Part shown: positions 51,527 through 59,053 of the stretch, in pieces
Numbering within the stretch: the stretch's first letter is position 1
How the letters are laid out: each line of letters begins with the position of its first letter
From: Lentisalinibacter salinarum
GTDB lineage: Bacteria; Pseudomonadota; Gammaproteobacteria; Steroidobacterales; Woeseiaceae
Direction: 5' to 3'
NCBI RefSeq assembly: GCF_040706555.1
Contig: NZ_JAPDRH010000001.1
Span: 124,001 to 188,000 of the forward strand
Length of the DNA stretch: 64,000 nucleotides
Made by a program: the position numbers and the translations under genes
Notes under the pieces: generated by a model
What the model was told of the DNA's origin: nothing
Database searches by the model: none
Seen by the model: the letters and a program-made list of their open reading frames with translations, nothing else

Positions 51527-52711
51527 TCAGTCGCCGAGGCGGGCCTGCACCTCGGCGTGGAACTCGGCCACGGCGGCCTCGGCGGTGCCGAGCGTCAGTT
51601 CGGTGACGGCACCGGTGGCGAGTCCCTCCTGGCCGAGGCGGGCGGCGCGGAAGTCCTCCGCCGCGAACACCCCGCCGTCGAGGAGTTCGAAACTTCGGGC
51701 CCAGTGCTCCTCGGCCTGGTCGTCGGCCGGCGGCTCGGGGATGAGCATGAAGTCCTCCACCAGCGTGCGGTCCACGGCACGGGGGTAGAGCAGCATCACG
51801 TTGATGTAGTCCGGGCTGACGATGATCACCGCGCCCGGGAACAGGCTGTAGGAGAAGGTGACGTAGTGGCGGAGATGAGCCAGGGAATCGAGGTCGGCGG
51901 CGCGCAGGAATTCCTCGCGGCCGACTGCGCTGCGAAAGTGGGGCCCGACCCGGTCGCCCGCCGTTATGGAGTCGGCGAAGAACGGCGCGATGGTGTCCTT
52001 GTGCAGTCGCTGCACGTGGTAGGACTCCAGGAACGCATCCATGATCAGCTTCCAGTTACCCGCCACGTCGTGGGTGCGGCGCCGGTACAGGTGCATGCCG
52101 GGCAGGCCCAGCGCCTCGAAGTCCGCGGGCAGCTCGCCGAGGAAGGCGTCGAAATCCGGCGCGGCGCCATCGAGTGCGGCCCAGACGAGTCCGCCGGCTT
52201 CGTGGCAGGGCAGTGCCGCCAGACCGTAGTCCCGCTTGTCCATGCCCGGGAACGTATCCGGCCGCGGCAGCCCGCGCAGGCTGCCGTCCAGATTGTAGGT
52301 CCACGCGTGATAGGGGCAGACGAGGGCGCCGGTGCGGCAGGCCTCGCCGCCCTCGACGAGGCGGGTGCCGCGGTGACGGCAGACGTTCAGGAACACGTGC
52401 GCCCGGCCGTCGCGGTCGCGGGTGACGAGCAGCGGCACGCCGTGGCCGTCGTGGGTTACCGCGTGTCCGGGCGCGGGCAGCAGGGCCGAGGGCGCCAGCG
52501 GAACCGGCAGCCGGCGGAACAGCGCGGAGCGCTCGGCCTCGAAGCGGTCCCGGTCCAGGTAGCCTGCCGCCGGGACGTGCCGGATCCCGGTGCCCGCATC
52601 ATCGCCGCAGCCGGCCGACTCGACGAGCTCGGCCACAAGGCGTCTCAGCGCGGGTGTCAGCGTCCCGCTGCCTGTCGCTGCGATGTCTGCCGTGTCACTG
52701 GCCAAGAGCAT
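51527..52711 (-). CDS. Rieske non-heme iron oxygenase, large subunit type
   Basis: This 394-residue enzyme belongs to the aromatic-ring-hydroxylating/Rieske oxygenase family. The 2Fe-2S ligands are Cys111, His113, Cys132 and His135 (NVCRHRGTRLVEGGEACRTG then ALVCPYHAWTYN). The mononuclear iron site is in NWKLIMDAFLESYHVQRLH, with the two histidines readable and an Asp expected further on. No ferredoxin or reductase gene is adjacent. It is the first gene of a minus-strand set with thioesterase, exporter and barrel. GGGAGGGGG precedes the ATG. Substrates of this branch include choline-like amines, aromatic acids and lipids; here the neighbours suggest a lipid or carotenoid-like substrate, as a guess. 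Confidence 0.9.
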   Translation of the reverse strand: MLLASDTADIAATGSGTLTPALRRLVAELVESAGCGDDAGTGIRHVPAAGYLDRDRFEAERSALFRRLPVPLAPSALLPAPGHAVTHDGHGVPLLVTRDRDGRAHVFLNVCRHRGTRLVEGGEACRTGALVCPYHAWTYNLDGSLRGLPRPDTFPGMDKRDYGLAALPCHEAGGLVWAALDGAAPDFDAFLGELPADFEALGLPGMHLYRRRTHDVAGNWKLIMDAFLESYHVQRLHKDTIAPFFADSITAGDRVGPHFRSAVGREEFLRAADLDSLAHLRHYVTFSYSLFPGAVIIVSPDYINVMLLYPRAVDRTLVEDFMLIPEPPADDQAEEHWARSFELLDGGVFAAEDFRAARLGQEGLATGAVTELTLGTAEAAVAEFHAEVQARLGD

Positions 52712-52805
52712 CCCCCTCCCGCCGAAAGCTTAGCACCGTTCGGCGCCGGGTACAGGCGGCGCAATGGTCCATAATGTCGGCCGATTCAACGGAGCGGGAG
52801 GTTCG

Positions 52806-54299
52806 ATGGGCACGAGACCGCGGGTCGTCGTGATCGGCGCAGGCGTGGGCGGCCTGGCGGCGGCTCTGGAGCTCGCGTCCGCCGGCGCGGCGGTGACCGT
52901 GCTGGAGCGTCACGGCGTGCCCGGCGGGAAGATGCGCGAGGTGCGCGTCGGCGGGACGGGGATCGACTCGGGCCCCACCGTGTTCACGATGCGCCGGGTC
53001 TTCGACGAACTGTTCGCCGCCGCCGGGCAGCGGCTCGACGATCACCTGCAACTCGACGCCGCGGATCTGCTGGCCCGGCATGCCTGGCCGGACGGCAGCC
53101 GGCTCGACCTGTACGCGGACGTGGAGCGCTCGGCCGTCGCCATCGGCGAGCTGGCAGGCGCGGCGGAAGCCGAGGCCTACCGTCGCTTCGCTCGTCATTC
53201 CCGGCGCGTGTTCGAGACGCTGGACGAGCCGTTCATGCGGGCCGAGCGTCCCGGCATGTTCGGCCTCACCCGGAAGCTGGGCCTGCGCGGTCTGCCGGAC
53301 CTGCTGGCGATCAATGCCTTCCGCTCGCTCTGGACGGAACTCGGCCGCCATTTCACCGATCCCCGGCTGCGCCAATTGTTCGGCCGCTATTCCACCTACT
53401 GCGGCTCTTCCCCCTTCCGCGCGCCGGCGACGCTGATGCTGATCGCCCATGCCGAGCGCGCAGGCGTCTGGGTGGTGCGCGGCGGCATGCAGAGGCTCGC
53501 CGAGGCACTCGCCGGGACGGCGGAGGCCGCGGGCGCGGAGTTGCGTTACGGTTGTCACGTGTCGCGTGTGCTCACCGGCGGCGACGGCAGTGTCGCCGGC
53601 GTTGAGGTGGACGGCGGCGAGCGCCTCGCTGCAGAGGCGGTGGTCTTCAACGGCGACGCCGCCGCGCTGGCCGGCGGGCTGCTGGGCGACGAGGTGCGCC
53701 GGGCCGTGCCCGGCCGTGTCGCGCCGCCGTCGTCGCTGTCCGCCCTGACGCTCTCGGCGCGGGCGCGGGCGAGCGGCTTTCCGCTCGCCTATCACACGGT
53801 CTTCTTCGGCGACGACTATCCGGACGAGTTCGACAGCATCTTCGCGCGCGGTTCGATGACGAAGTTGCCCACCGTATACGTCTGCGCGCAGGATCGTGGG
53901 CCGGCGGCGCGGCCCGGCGACGGCGAGGAGCGCATCTTCTGTCTCGCCAACGCGCCCCCCGGCGACATGGATGCGGCTACAGTGGCCCGCTGCCGCAGCC
54001 GGATCCTCGCCGCGCTCGAACGCCACGGGCTGGGTCTGGAGCCGGCGGACGGGGCGATGCTGACGACCGCGCCGCCGGATTTCGGTGTGCTGTTTCCCGC
54101 GACCGGCGGCGCCCTGTACGGCCAGCCCACCCACGGCTGGCGATCGTCCTTCCTGCGTCCCGGCTCCCGCTCCCGGCTGCGCGGGCTCTATCTCGCGGGC
54201 GGCAGCGTGCATCCGGGGCCGGGCGTGCCCATGGCAGCACTGTCCGGACGGCTCGCGGCCGCCAGCGTGCGGGCCGACCTGGGCCTCCAGGGCGCCTGA
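52806..54299 (+). CDS. Carotenoid desaturase-like FAD oxidoreductase (CrtD-type)
   Basis: This 497-residue flavoprotein belongs to the phytoene desaturase (CrtI/CrtD/CrtN) superfamily. The dinucleotide-binding motif VVVIGAGVGGLAAALELASAG is followed by VLERHGVPGGKMREVRVGG, then DSGPTVFTMRRVFDELF, and at the end YLAGGSVHPGPGVPMAALSGRLAA, which is the C-terminal FAD signature of the family. The middle resembles 1-hydroxycarotenoid 3,4-desaturases (CrtD) more than CrtI. A GGGAGG ribosome site precedes the ATG at 52806. It is divergent from the Rieske gene. Because no phytoene synthase or cyclase is in view, the carotenoid substrate is unconfirmed. Confidence 0.85.
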   Translation: MGTRPRVVVIGAGVGGLAAALELASAGAAVTVLERHGVPGGKMREVRVGGTGIDSGPTVFTMRRVFDELFAAAGQRLDDHLQLDAADLLARHAWPDGSRLDLYADVERSAVAIGELAGAAEAEAYRRFARHSRRVFETLDEPFMRAERPGMFGLTRKLGLRGLPDLLAINAFRSLWTELGRHFTDPRLRQLFGRYSTYCGSSPFRAPATLMLIAHAERAGVWVVRGGMQRLAEALAGTAEAAGAELRYGCHVSRVLTGGDGSVAGVEVDGGERLAAEAVVFNGDAAALAGGLLGDEVRRAVPGRVAPPSSLSALTLSARARASGFPLAYHTVFFGDDYPDEFDSIFARGSMTKLPTVYVCAQDRGPAARPGDGEERIFCLANAPPGDMDAATVARCRSRILAALERHGLGLEPADGAMLTTAPPDFGVLFPATGGALYGQPTHGWRSSFLRPGSRSRLRGLYLAGGSVHPGPGVPMAALSGRLAAASVRADLGLQGA

Positions 54300-54423
54300 A
54301 CGGGCGCGGCGGCCGGCAGCCGTTTTTGACACGGCCCCGAGTCCGGCTGTTACCCTGCGCGCCTGTTGCCGCGGCATCGACGGTGCCGCGCTTCCCCGAT
54401 TTAACAAGGAGCGTACCGACGCC

Positions 54424-55074
54424 ATGTCTATGAAGTCCCAGAATTTTCTACGTCCGCTGAACCTCCTTCGCGCCGCCGGGACCGCCGCCGTGCTGGTGTT
54501 CGGTGCGGCGAGTGTCGGCGCCCAGCAGATGCCGGAAGGGCATCCGGGCGGCATGATGGCGCCGAATGCCCAGGGCCAGGGCAACGAGCTCATCCAGAAG
54601 GTGCAGGCGAAGCGGGCCGAGATTCAGCAGCTGAACCAGCAGCTTATGCAGATCCAGGAGAAAACCATCGAGGCGAATCCCGAGCTCGCCAAGCAACGTG
54701 ACGACCTGATCTCGTTCGTGGACGAGAAGATGGCCGAGACCGGCTACGATGCCGAGGCGGCCCGCGGCCGCATCGAGGAGCTGCAGGGCGAGATGCAGAG
54801 TGGCGAGCTGTCCGCCGAGGAGCAGCAGCAGAACCGCCAGCAGCTGCGCCAGGAGATGACCTCCATGCAGCAGGCCCAGGGCCAGATCATGCAGGACGAG
54901 GAGTTCCAGGCGAAGCGCGAGGCGCTGAACGAGAATCTCGTCGCGGCGATGCAGGAGCAGGACCCGCAGACCGACGAGCTGATCTCCCGGCTGCAGACCG
55001 CCCAGCAGGAATACCAGCAGCTCGCCCAGCAGGCGATGCAGCAGCACGGCGGCGGCATGGGCTCCCCCAACTAA
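54424..55074 (+). CDS. Secreted Gln-rich coiled-coil protein of unknown function
   Basis: This 216-residue protein has a signal peptide (LLRAAGTAAVLVFGAASVGA-QQ). After a short Met/Gly/Pro linker (MPEGHPGGMMAP), residues ~50-205 form an almost continuous helical coiled coil rich in Gln and Glu, e.g. AEIQQLNQQLMQIQEKTIEA and LRQEMTSMQQAQGQIMQ. It ends in a short Met/Gly/His tail. It has no cysteine, so it is neither a disulfide-bonded nor a lipoprotein type. AAGGAG lies before the ATG. Spy/CpxP-like chaperones share the size and helical nature, but the LTxxQ motif is absent, so I do not assign it to them. Confidence 0.78.
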   Translation: MSMKSQNFLRPLNLLRAAGTAAVLVFGAASVGAQQMPEGHPGGMMAPNAQGQGNELIQKVQAKRAEIQQLNQQLMQIQEKTIEANPELAKQRDDLISFVDEKMAETGYDAEAARGRIEELQGEMQSGELSAEEQQQNRQQLRQEMTSMQQAQGQIMQDEEFQAKREALNENLVAAMQEQDPQTDELISRLQTAQQEYQQLAQQAMQQHGGGMGSPN

Positions 55075-55080
55075 CAGGTC

Positions 55081-55103
55081 GTAGGAGGGCCTGCAGGCCC
55101 GAC
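55081..55103 (+). repeat. Single REP unit
   Basis: GTAGGAGGGCCTGCAGGCCC plus GAC stands alone right after the stop of the coiled-coil gene. Its stem GGGCCTGCAGGCCC is a perfect palindrome. No facing partner lies within 150 nt. Confidence 0.75.
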
Positions 55104-55270
55104 TCTTCCTGCCAGATCCCCTTCTATTGTGGCCGTCGTGCGGGGTGGCGTGAAGGAAGCGCCAGTCAGTGTCGCCTACTGACTGATGCCAAGCCTTTCC
55201 GCTACGGGCCCGTCAGCGGGTGGGGCGGGTTGCGTGGGTCGTCCGGGCCGACTGGAGCCAATGGACAATG

Positions 55271-55318
55271 GTAGGAGCGGCTTCAGCCGCGATTGATCGG
55301 GCCTAAAGGCCCTCCCAC
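55271..55318. repeat. REP element pair
   Basis: The forward unit has the stem variant GCGGCTTCAGCCGC and the inverted unit has GGGCCTAAAGGCCC ending CTCCCAC, one change from the usual CTCCTAC. It is the only pair in the window whose two ends differ in the terminal heptamer. Confidence 0.8.
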
Positions 55319-55393
55319 ATGAGCGTCCCCCGGAGCCCGCCCCAGTCGATGGCGGGCCAAAGCCGATAGAAGGATGCCGCAGCCAGAAGAGCG

Positions 55394-55417
55394 GATCGGG
55401 GCTAAAGCCCCTCCTAC
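55394..55417 (-). repeat. Single inverted REP unit at the desaturase stop
   Basis: GATCGGGGCTAAAGCCCCTC plus CTAC lies in inverted orientation. Its last 4 nt overlap the stop region of the desaturase gene. It could pair over ~320 nt with the lone forward unit at 55081, giving a large hairpin. Confidence 0.7.
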
Positions 55418-56934
55418 CTTGGTTGCGGGTCCGGGACGATCTCGTCCAGTACCTTCGCCGACGAGATGACGCCGGGCAGTCCCGCGCCGGGGTGGGTGCC
55501 CGCACCGACCAGGTAGAGGCCGTCGAGCTCCTCGCTGCGGTTGTGGGGGCGGAACCAGGCGGTCTGCAGCAGGATCGGCTGCAGGCCGAAGGCCGCGCCC
55601 TTCACCGACCAGAGGCGGTCGCGGAAATCCGCCGGCGTCATCATCCTTGACGTGACCACGTGCTGCTCGAGATCCGGCAGCACGGTCTCCGACAGACTCT
55701 TCGCGATCGCCGCCCGATAGCGTTCCGCGGTCTCCGACCAGTCGATGCCGCTGTCCAGATGCGGCACCGGCGAGAGCACGTAGAAGGCGTCGCCGCCCGA
55801 CGGCGCGAGCGACGGGTCCGTGGCCGTCGGCCGGTGCAGATACAGGCTGAAGTCGTCCGCCAGCCGTTGGCGGCGGAAAATGTCGTCCAGCAGTTCGCGA
55901 TAGCGCGGCCCCAGCAGGATCATGTGATGGGGCACGTCGTCGTAGCGCCGGTCGGTGCCGAAGTACCAGACGAAAAGGCTCATCGAGTAGCGGGCGCGGG
56001 AGAGCTTGCGCTCCGTCCAGCGCCGCGGCCGCACGTGTTCGGGCAACAGATAACGATAGGTTGCGGCCGAGTCCGCGCTGGAGACGACCACGTCGGCAGC
56101 CACCGTCTCGCCGTCGCGCAGCCTGACGCCTGCCGCCCGGCCGCCTTCCACCAGGATCTCGCGCACCGGCGCGTTGTAGCGGATCTCCCCGCCGAGGGAT
56201 TCGATGAGTCCCACCATGCCTTCCACCACGCTGCCGGTTCCGCCCATGGCGAAGTGCACGCCGTGGCGGCGCTCCAGCTGGGCGATCAGCGCGTAGACCG
56301 CGGTGGCGGTGAACGGATTGCCGCCGACCAGCAGCGGATGGAAGCTGAATACCTGGCGCAGCTTCGGGTGCGAGATGTAGCGCGAGACCAGACCGTACAC
56401 AGAGCGGTAGAACTGGGCGCGGAAGAGATCCGGCAGCGATCCGAACATGGAGCCGAAAGAGTCGAAGGAGGCCGCCATCAGTTCGTCGAAGCCGATGTCG
56501 TAGAGCTTCGCGCTGGCCGCCAGGAACCGTTCGAAACCCGCCACGTCGGCCGGGTTGAAGCGGGCGATCTCCCGCTTCATGGCCTCGTCGTCGCCGCTGT
56601 AGTCGAAGTGGTCGCCGTCCGCGAAGCGGATGCGATAGTAGGGGTCCATCGGCACGATCTTCACGTCGTCCTCGAGCCGCCGGCCGGCCAGCTGCCAGAG
56701 TTCCTCCAGCAGGAAAGGCGCCGTGATGATCGTGGGCCCGGCATCGAAGGTGTAGCCGTCCTGGCGGAACACGTAGGCGCGCCCGCCCGGGGCGTCGAGC
56801 TTCTCGAACAGCCGCACGCGATAGCCCCGCGCGCTCAGGCGTATGGCGGCGGCGAGCCCGCCGAAGCCCGCACCGATGACCACGGCGGTGGACCCTGCGG
56901 TCGACGGAGGATCGTTCCACGGACCAGTGCTCAC
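55414..56934 (-). CDS. crtI: Phytoene desaturase (CrtI-type)
   Basis: This 506-residue flavoprotein is a CrtI-type phytoene desaturase. It has STAVVIGAGFGGLAAAIRLS, LFEKLDAPGGRAYVFRQDG, the YTFDAGPTIITAPFLLEELW region, FSFHPLLVGGNPF, and the C-terminal GLYLVGAGTHPGAGLPGVISSA. Bacterial CrtI converts phytoene to lycopene or related polyenes at the membrane. I chose the GTG at 56934 because it overlaps the stop of the upstream small membrane protein as GTGA, a coupled junction. Downstream is a REP-rich gap. No crtE, crtB or crtY gene is visible; they may lie elsewhere. The call is firm for the family and good for CrtI itself. Confidence 0.9.
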   Translation of the reverse strand: MSTGPWNDPPSTAGSTAVVIGAGFGGLAAAIRLSARGYRVRLFEKLDAPGGRAYVFRQDGYTFDAGPTIITAPFLLEELWQLAGRRLEDDVKIVPMDPYYRIRFADGDHFDYSGDDEAMKREIARFNPADVAGFERFLAASAKLYDIGFDELMAASFDSFGSMFGSLPDLFRAQFYRSVYGLVSRYISHPKLRQVFSFHPLLVGGNPFTATAVYALIAQLERRHGVHFAMGGTGSVVEGMVGLIESLGGEIRYNAPVREILVEGGRAAGVRLRDGETVAADVVVSSADSAATYRYLLPEHVRPRRWTERKLSRARYSMSLFVWYFGTDRRYDDVPHHMILLGPRYRELLDDIFRRQRLADDFSLYLHRPTATDPSLAPSGGDAFYVLSPVPHLDSGIDWSETAERYRAAIAKSLSETVLPDLEQHVVTSRMMTPADFRDRLWSVKGAAFGLQPILLQTAWFRPHNRSEELDGLYLVGAGTHPGAGLPGVISSAKVLDEIVPDPQPR

Positions 56935-57209
56935 CGTGCCGTCTCCCGCGACCAGCGCCGCGCCAGATCCGCCGAATGAAAGACGAGCGCGCACAACAAC
57001 CAGACGGTGACCCACTGCCAGCCGCCGCCGGTCAGCGCCGCCCGCAGCGCGAGTGCGAGACTGCCGCCGGCGCCGGCGTTCAGTATCGCGGGCAACACGG
57101 CGATACCGCGGCCGGTGCGCCGATGCCAGAACGCGAGCAGGAACACCTCGAGCACCAGCACCGCCAGCACGATGTCGACGATGCGGCCCGATTCGATCAG
57201 CGACTGCAC
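56931..57209 (-). CDS. Small membrane protein coupled to crtI
   Basis: This 92-residue protein has three hydrophobic segments: IVDIVLAVLVLEVFLLAFWH, GIAVLPAILNAGAGGSLALALRA in part, and WQWVTVWLLCALVFHSADLA. I do not recognise its family. A very strong GGGGAGGAG ribosome site precedes the GTG start, and its stop overlaps the crtI start. Small membrane proteins of this size occur next to crtI in other bacteria and may anchor or stabilise the desaturase or a carotenoid-binding partner. The coupling is seen; the role is inferred. Confidence 0.75.
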   Translation of the reverse strand: MQSLIESGRIVDIVLAVLVLEVFLLAFWHRRTGRGIAVLPAILNAGAGGSLALALRAALTGGGWQWVTVWLLCALVFHSADLARRWSRETAR

Positions 57210-57374
57210 GTGGCGCTCCTCCCCTGTCCCGTTCGCGAAAGGGCATGAGAATAGCGGACCGGATTGCGCCGGGGAATCTCGGTCTGACCGTCGTCGCGGT
57301 TCAGCCGGCGTTCAGCGCAACGACGTTCCAATGTACCCACGTCATCGGAAATGGCTGGAGCAAGGGAGACGGAC

Positions 57375-58199
57375 ATGGAACGCACATCTCACACGGCGAA
57401 GAGACACGCAGGCCGGCGGTCATCACGCGCGTTGCCCGACTGGCCCGCTCGGTGGTTCCCCGCACTGGTGGTCGCCGCGGCCCTTACGGTCGCGGCCGGG
57501 GCTTTCGCCGCGGACGCATCCGGCATCGAGCCGCAGACCCGCACCGCCGACGGATTCGCCGCGGAACGCGGCGACAGCGAGCGCCGCCCGGCCTCGGCCC
57601 TGGAGGCGTTCGAGGGCGGCGGTGCGACGGCGGAGCATAGTAAGACTGCCCCGTCCTCGCCGGAACAGCGTGCCGTCTCCTGCTGCGGCTTCCGCATCTA
57701 CGACGCGCAGACGCGGCTGTTCGACGACCTGGACCGGGACGGCTACTACACGTGGCTTCAGGTGACGTTCGACGTGGATACCGATTACACCGAAGCGGAC
57801 GTCTATGCGGACATCTGGCTGCGCGAGCCGGGCGGCTCCTATACGCTGATCCACGAGACCGATGTCTTCACCATCCGCGGTTCGTCGTCCAGCGACGATT
57901 ACGAGGTGGAGGCGGAACTGGTGGCCGGTTTCCCGCCGGGCCTCTACGATGTGCTCGTCGAGGTCTACGATGCCTGGGACGACCGCTTCGTCGCCGATTT
58001 CGACGCGGCGGATTCGTCCGACCTCGGCCTGCTGCCGCTGGAAGACATCTCCTTCGACGGCGACGCCCCGCCGCCGGTCGTGTACGCGGACGGCAGCGGC
58101 GGCTCTGGCTCGTTCTCGCTGGCAGGACTGGCGGCGCTGGCCGGGCTGGGACTGTGGCGCCGACGGCGTCACAGTTTCCGCGGCCCGGCGGGCCGGTGA
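57375..58199 (+). CDS. Choice-of-anchor H-like protein with GlyGly-CTERM signal
   Basis: This 274-residue secreted protein has a signal peptide (WFPALVVAAALTVAAGAFAA), a low-complexity linker, and a conserved domain from ~residue 105: RIYDAQTRLFDDLDRDGYYT, LQVTFDVDTDYTEADVYADI, LIHETDVFTIRGSSSSDDYE and PPGLYDVLVEVYDAWDD. It ends in GSGGSGSFSLAGLAALAGLG followed by LWRRRR, a GlyGly-CTERM sorting tail (glycine/serine motif, membrane helix, arginine cluster) normally cut by a rhombosortase. That domain with a varying C-terminal anchor fits the choice-of-anchor H group. The ATG has GGGAG upstream. It diverges from the crtI operon. Confidence 0.8.
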   Translation: MERTSHTAKRHAGRRSSRALPDWPARWFPALVVAAALTVAAGAFAADASGIEPQTRTADGFAAERGDSERRPASALEAFEGGGATAEHSKTAPSSPEQRAVSCCGFRIYDAQTRLFDDLDRDGYYTWLQVTFDVDTDYTEADVYADIWLREPGGSYTLIHETDVFTIRGSSSSDDYEVEAELVAGFPPGLYDVLVEVYDAWDDRFVADFDAADSSDLGLLPLEDISFDGDAPPPVVYADGSGGSGSFSLAGLAALAGLGLWRRRRHSFRGPAGR

Positions 58200-58285
58200 T
58201 GCCGCGGGTGAGAAACGGATCACAGCCGCTCCGCCGGCTGCCGGTTCCAATCGCGGGGTCAACGCCACGGAACCTGCGACGGATC

Positions 58286-58528
58286 ATGCCCGAAGCCGAC
58301 ATCATCCCCTTCCCGCTGGAGCGCCGGCGCCCGATCGGCTGCCCCCAGTGCGGCACCTACAGCGACGTGCAGCAGGTGGGTCGCCTGACCTGGGCCTGGT
58401 GCGACCGCCACGGCGTGCGCTGGGTCGTGGCCGATCGCCCGCTGCCCGGACCGGCGGCCTTCGACCGGCGGCGGCTGCGTCGCATGGTCGAGTTCCTGGC
58501 GGAGTTCACCGAAGTCTCGATGACCTGA
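58286..58528 (+). CDS. Small zinc-ribbon-like hypothetical protein
   Basis: This 80-residue protein has a CPQC pair near the start (RPIGCPQCGTYSDV) and a CDRH pair about 20 residues later (LTWAWCDRHGVRW), which together could bind one zinc. The C-terminal half is basic and helical (FDRRRLRRMVEFLAEFTEV). I do not recognise the family. The start MPEADIIPFPLERRRP is chosen on sequence character; an in-frame ATG at 58199 overlaps the previous stop as TGATG but adds only an Arg-rich unstructured stretch. No good ribosome site precedes either start. It sits between the GlyGly-CTERM gene and the V-ATPase operon. Confidence 0.6.
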   Translation: MPEADIIPFPLERRRPIGCPQCGTYSDVQQVGRLTWAWCDRHGVRWVVADRPLPGPAAFDRRRLRRMVEFLAEFTEVSMT

Positions 58529-58684
58529 CCGCCGGGCCCTCCCGCGCGAAAACCCTGATCCGATAAGGGCTTTTCCCGATGACGGCTGCAGATCGGCTGC
58601 GGCTACCATGGCTTGTGCGGCGCGCGGATTCTTGTTCCGTGCGCCGGCCCGGCCACGGCATCGGAGCTGCGGGAGGTCAGGGCG

Positions 58685-59053
58685 ATGCAGAAGAAGTCTC
58701 CTGTCTCCGGACGCGAGGCCAGTGTGACGAGCGCGATGGATCATGTGCTGGAGGCCGAGCAGGCTGCCCGTGATGCCATACGCGCCGGCGAGCGCCGTGG
58801 CGCCGCCATCATCGCCGAAGCCAACGAGCAGGTCCGCCGTATCGAGCAGCGTGCTGCCGAACGCATACGGCGTGCGCACGATCTGTGCGCCGATGCCGTG
58901 CGCCGGGAAACCCGTCGGGCCGAGGAGCGCGGCGAGGCGGATGAAGAACCCCTGAATCTCAGTGACGAGGAACGTGAGCGGGTGCGTCGCGCGGCGGATC
59001 GCCTGGCCGCGCATCTGTGCGGCGGAAGCGAAGATGACCGGCGCGGGCTTTAG
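58685..59053 (+). CDS. V/A-type ATPase peripheral-stalk coiled-coil subunit (G/H-like)
   Basis: This 122-residue protein is almost wholly helical, with AMDHVLEAEQAARDAIRAGE, IIAEANEQVRRIEQRAAERI and further Arg/Glu heptads. This is the pattern of the G/H subunit, which pairs with subunit E to form the stator stalk of V/A-type ATPases. The GGGAGG ribosome site before MQKKSPV decides the start. It is the first gene of the operon and overlaps the next gene by 20 nt. Sequence identity to other G/H subunits is usually very low, so the call depends partly on position. Confidence 0.78.
   Translation: MQKKSPVSGREASVTSAMDHVLEAEQAARDAIRAGERRGAAIIAEANEQVRRIEQRAAERIRRAHDLCADAVRRETRRAEERGEADEEPLNLSDEERERVRRAADRLAAHLCGGSEDDRRGL

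Larger units (their letters stand above)
55075..55413. other. 339-nt intergenic region rich in REP units, no gene
   Basis: Between the coiled-coil gene and the carotenoid desaturase gene I see no plausible coding frame. The space holds three REP features: a single forward unit at 55081, a facing pair at 55271-55318, and a single inverted unit that ends at 55417, inside the stop end of the desaturase gene. The rest is unstructured and somewhat AT-richer than coding DNA. Confidence 0.7.

Noticed and set aside
58199..58285. Earlier ATG for the small zinc-ribbon protein
   Set aside because: It overlaps the preceding stop but the added 29 residues are Arg/Pro-rich with no conserved character.
58549..58574. 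AAAACCCT...AGGGCTTTT as intrinsic terminator before the V-ATPase operon
   Set aside because: Only four stem pairs are contiguous and one base bulges, so I do not list it as a terminator.
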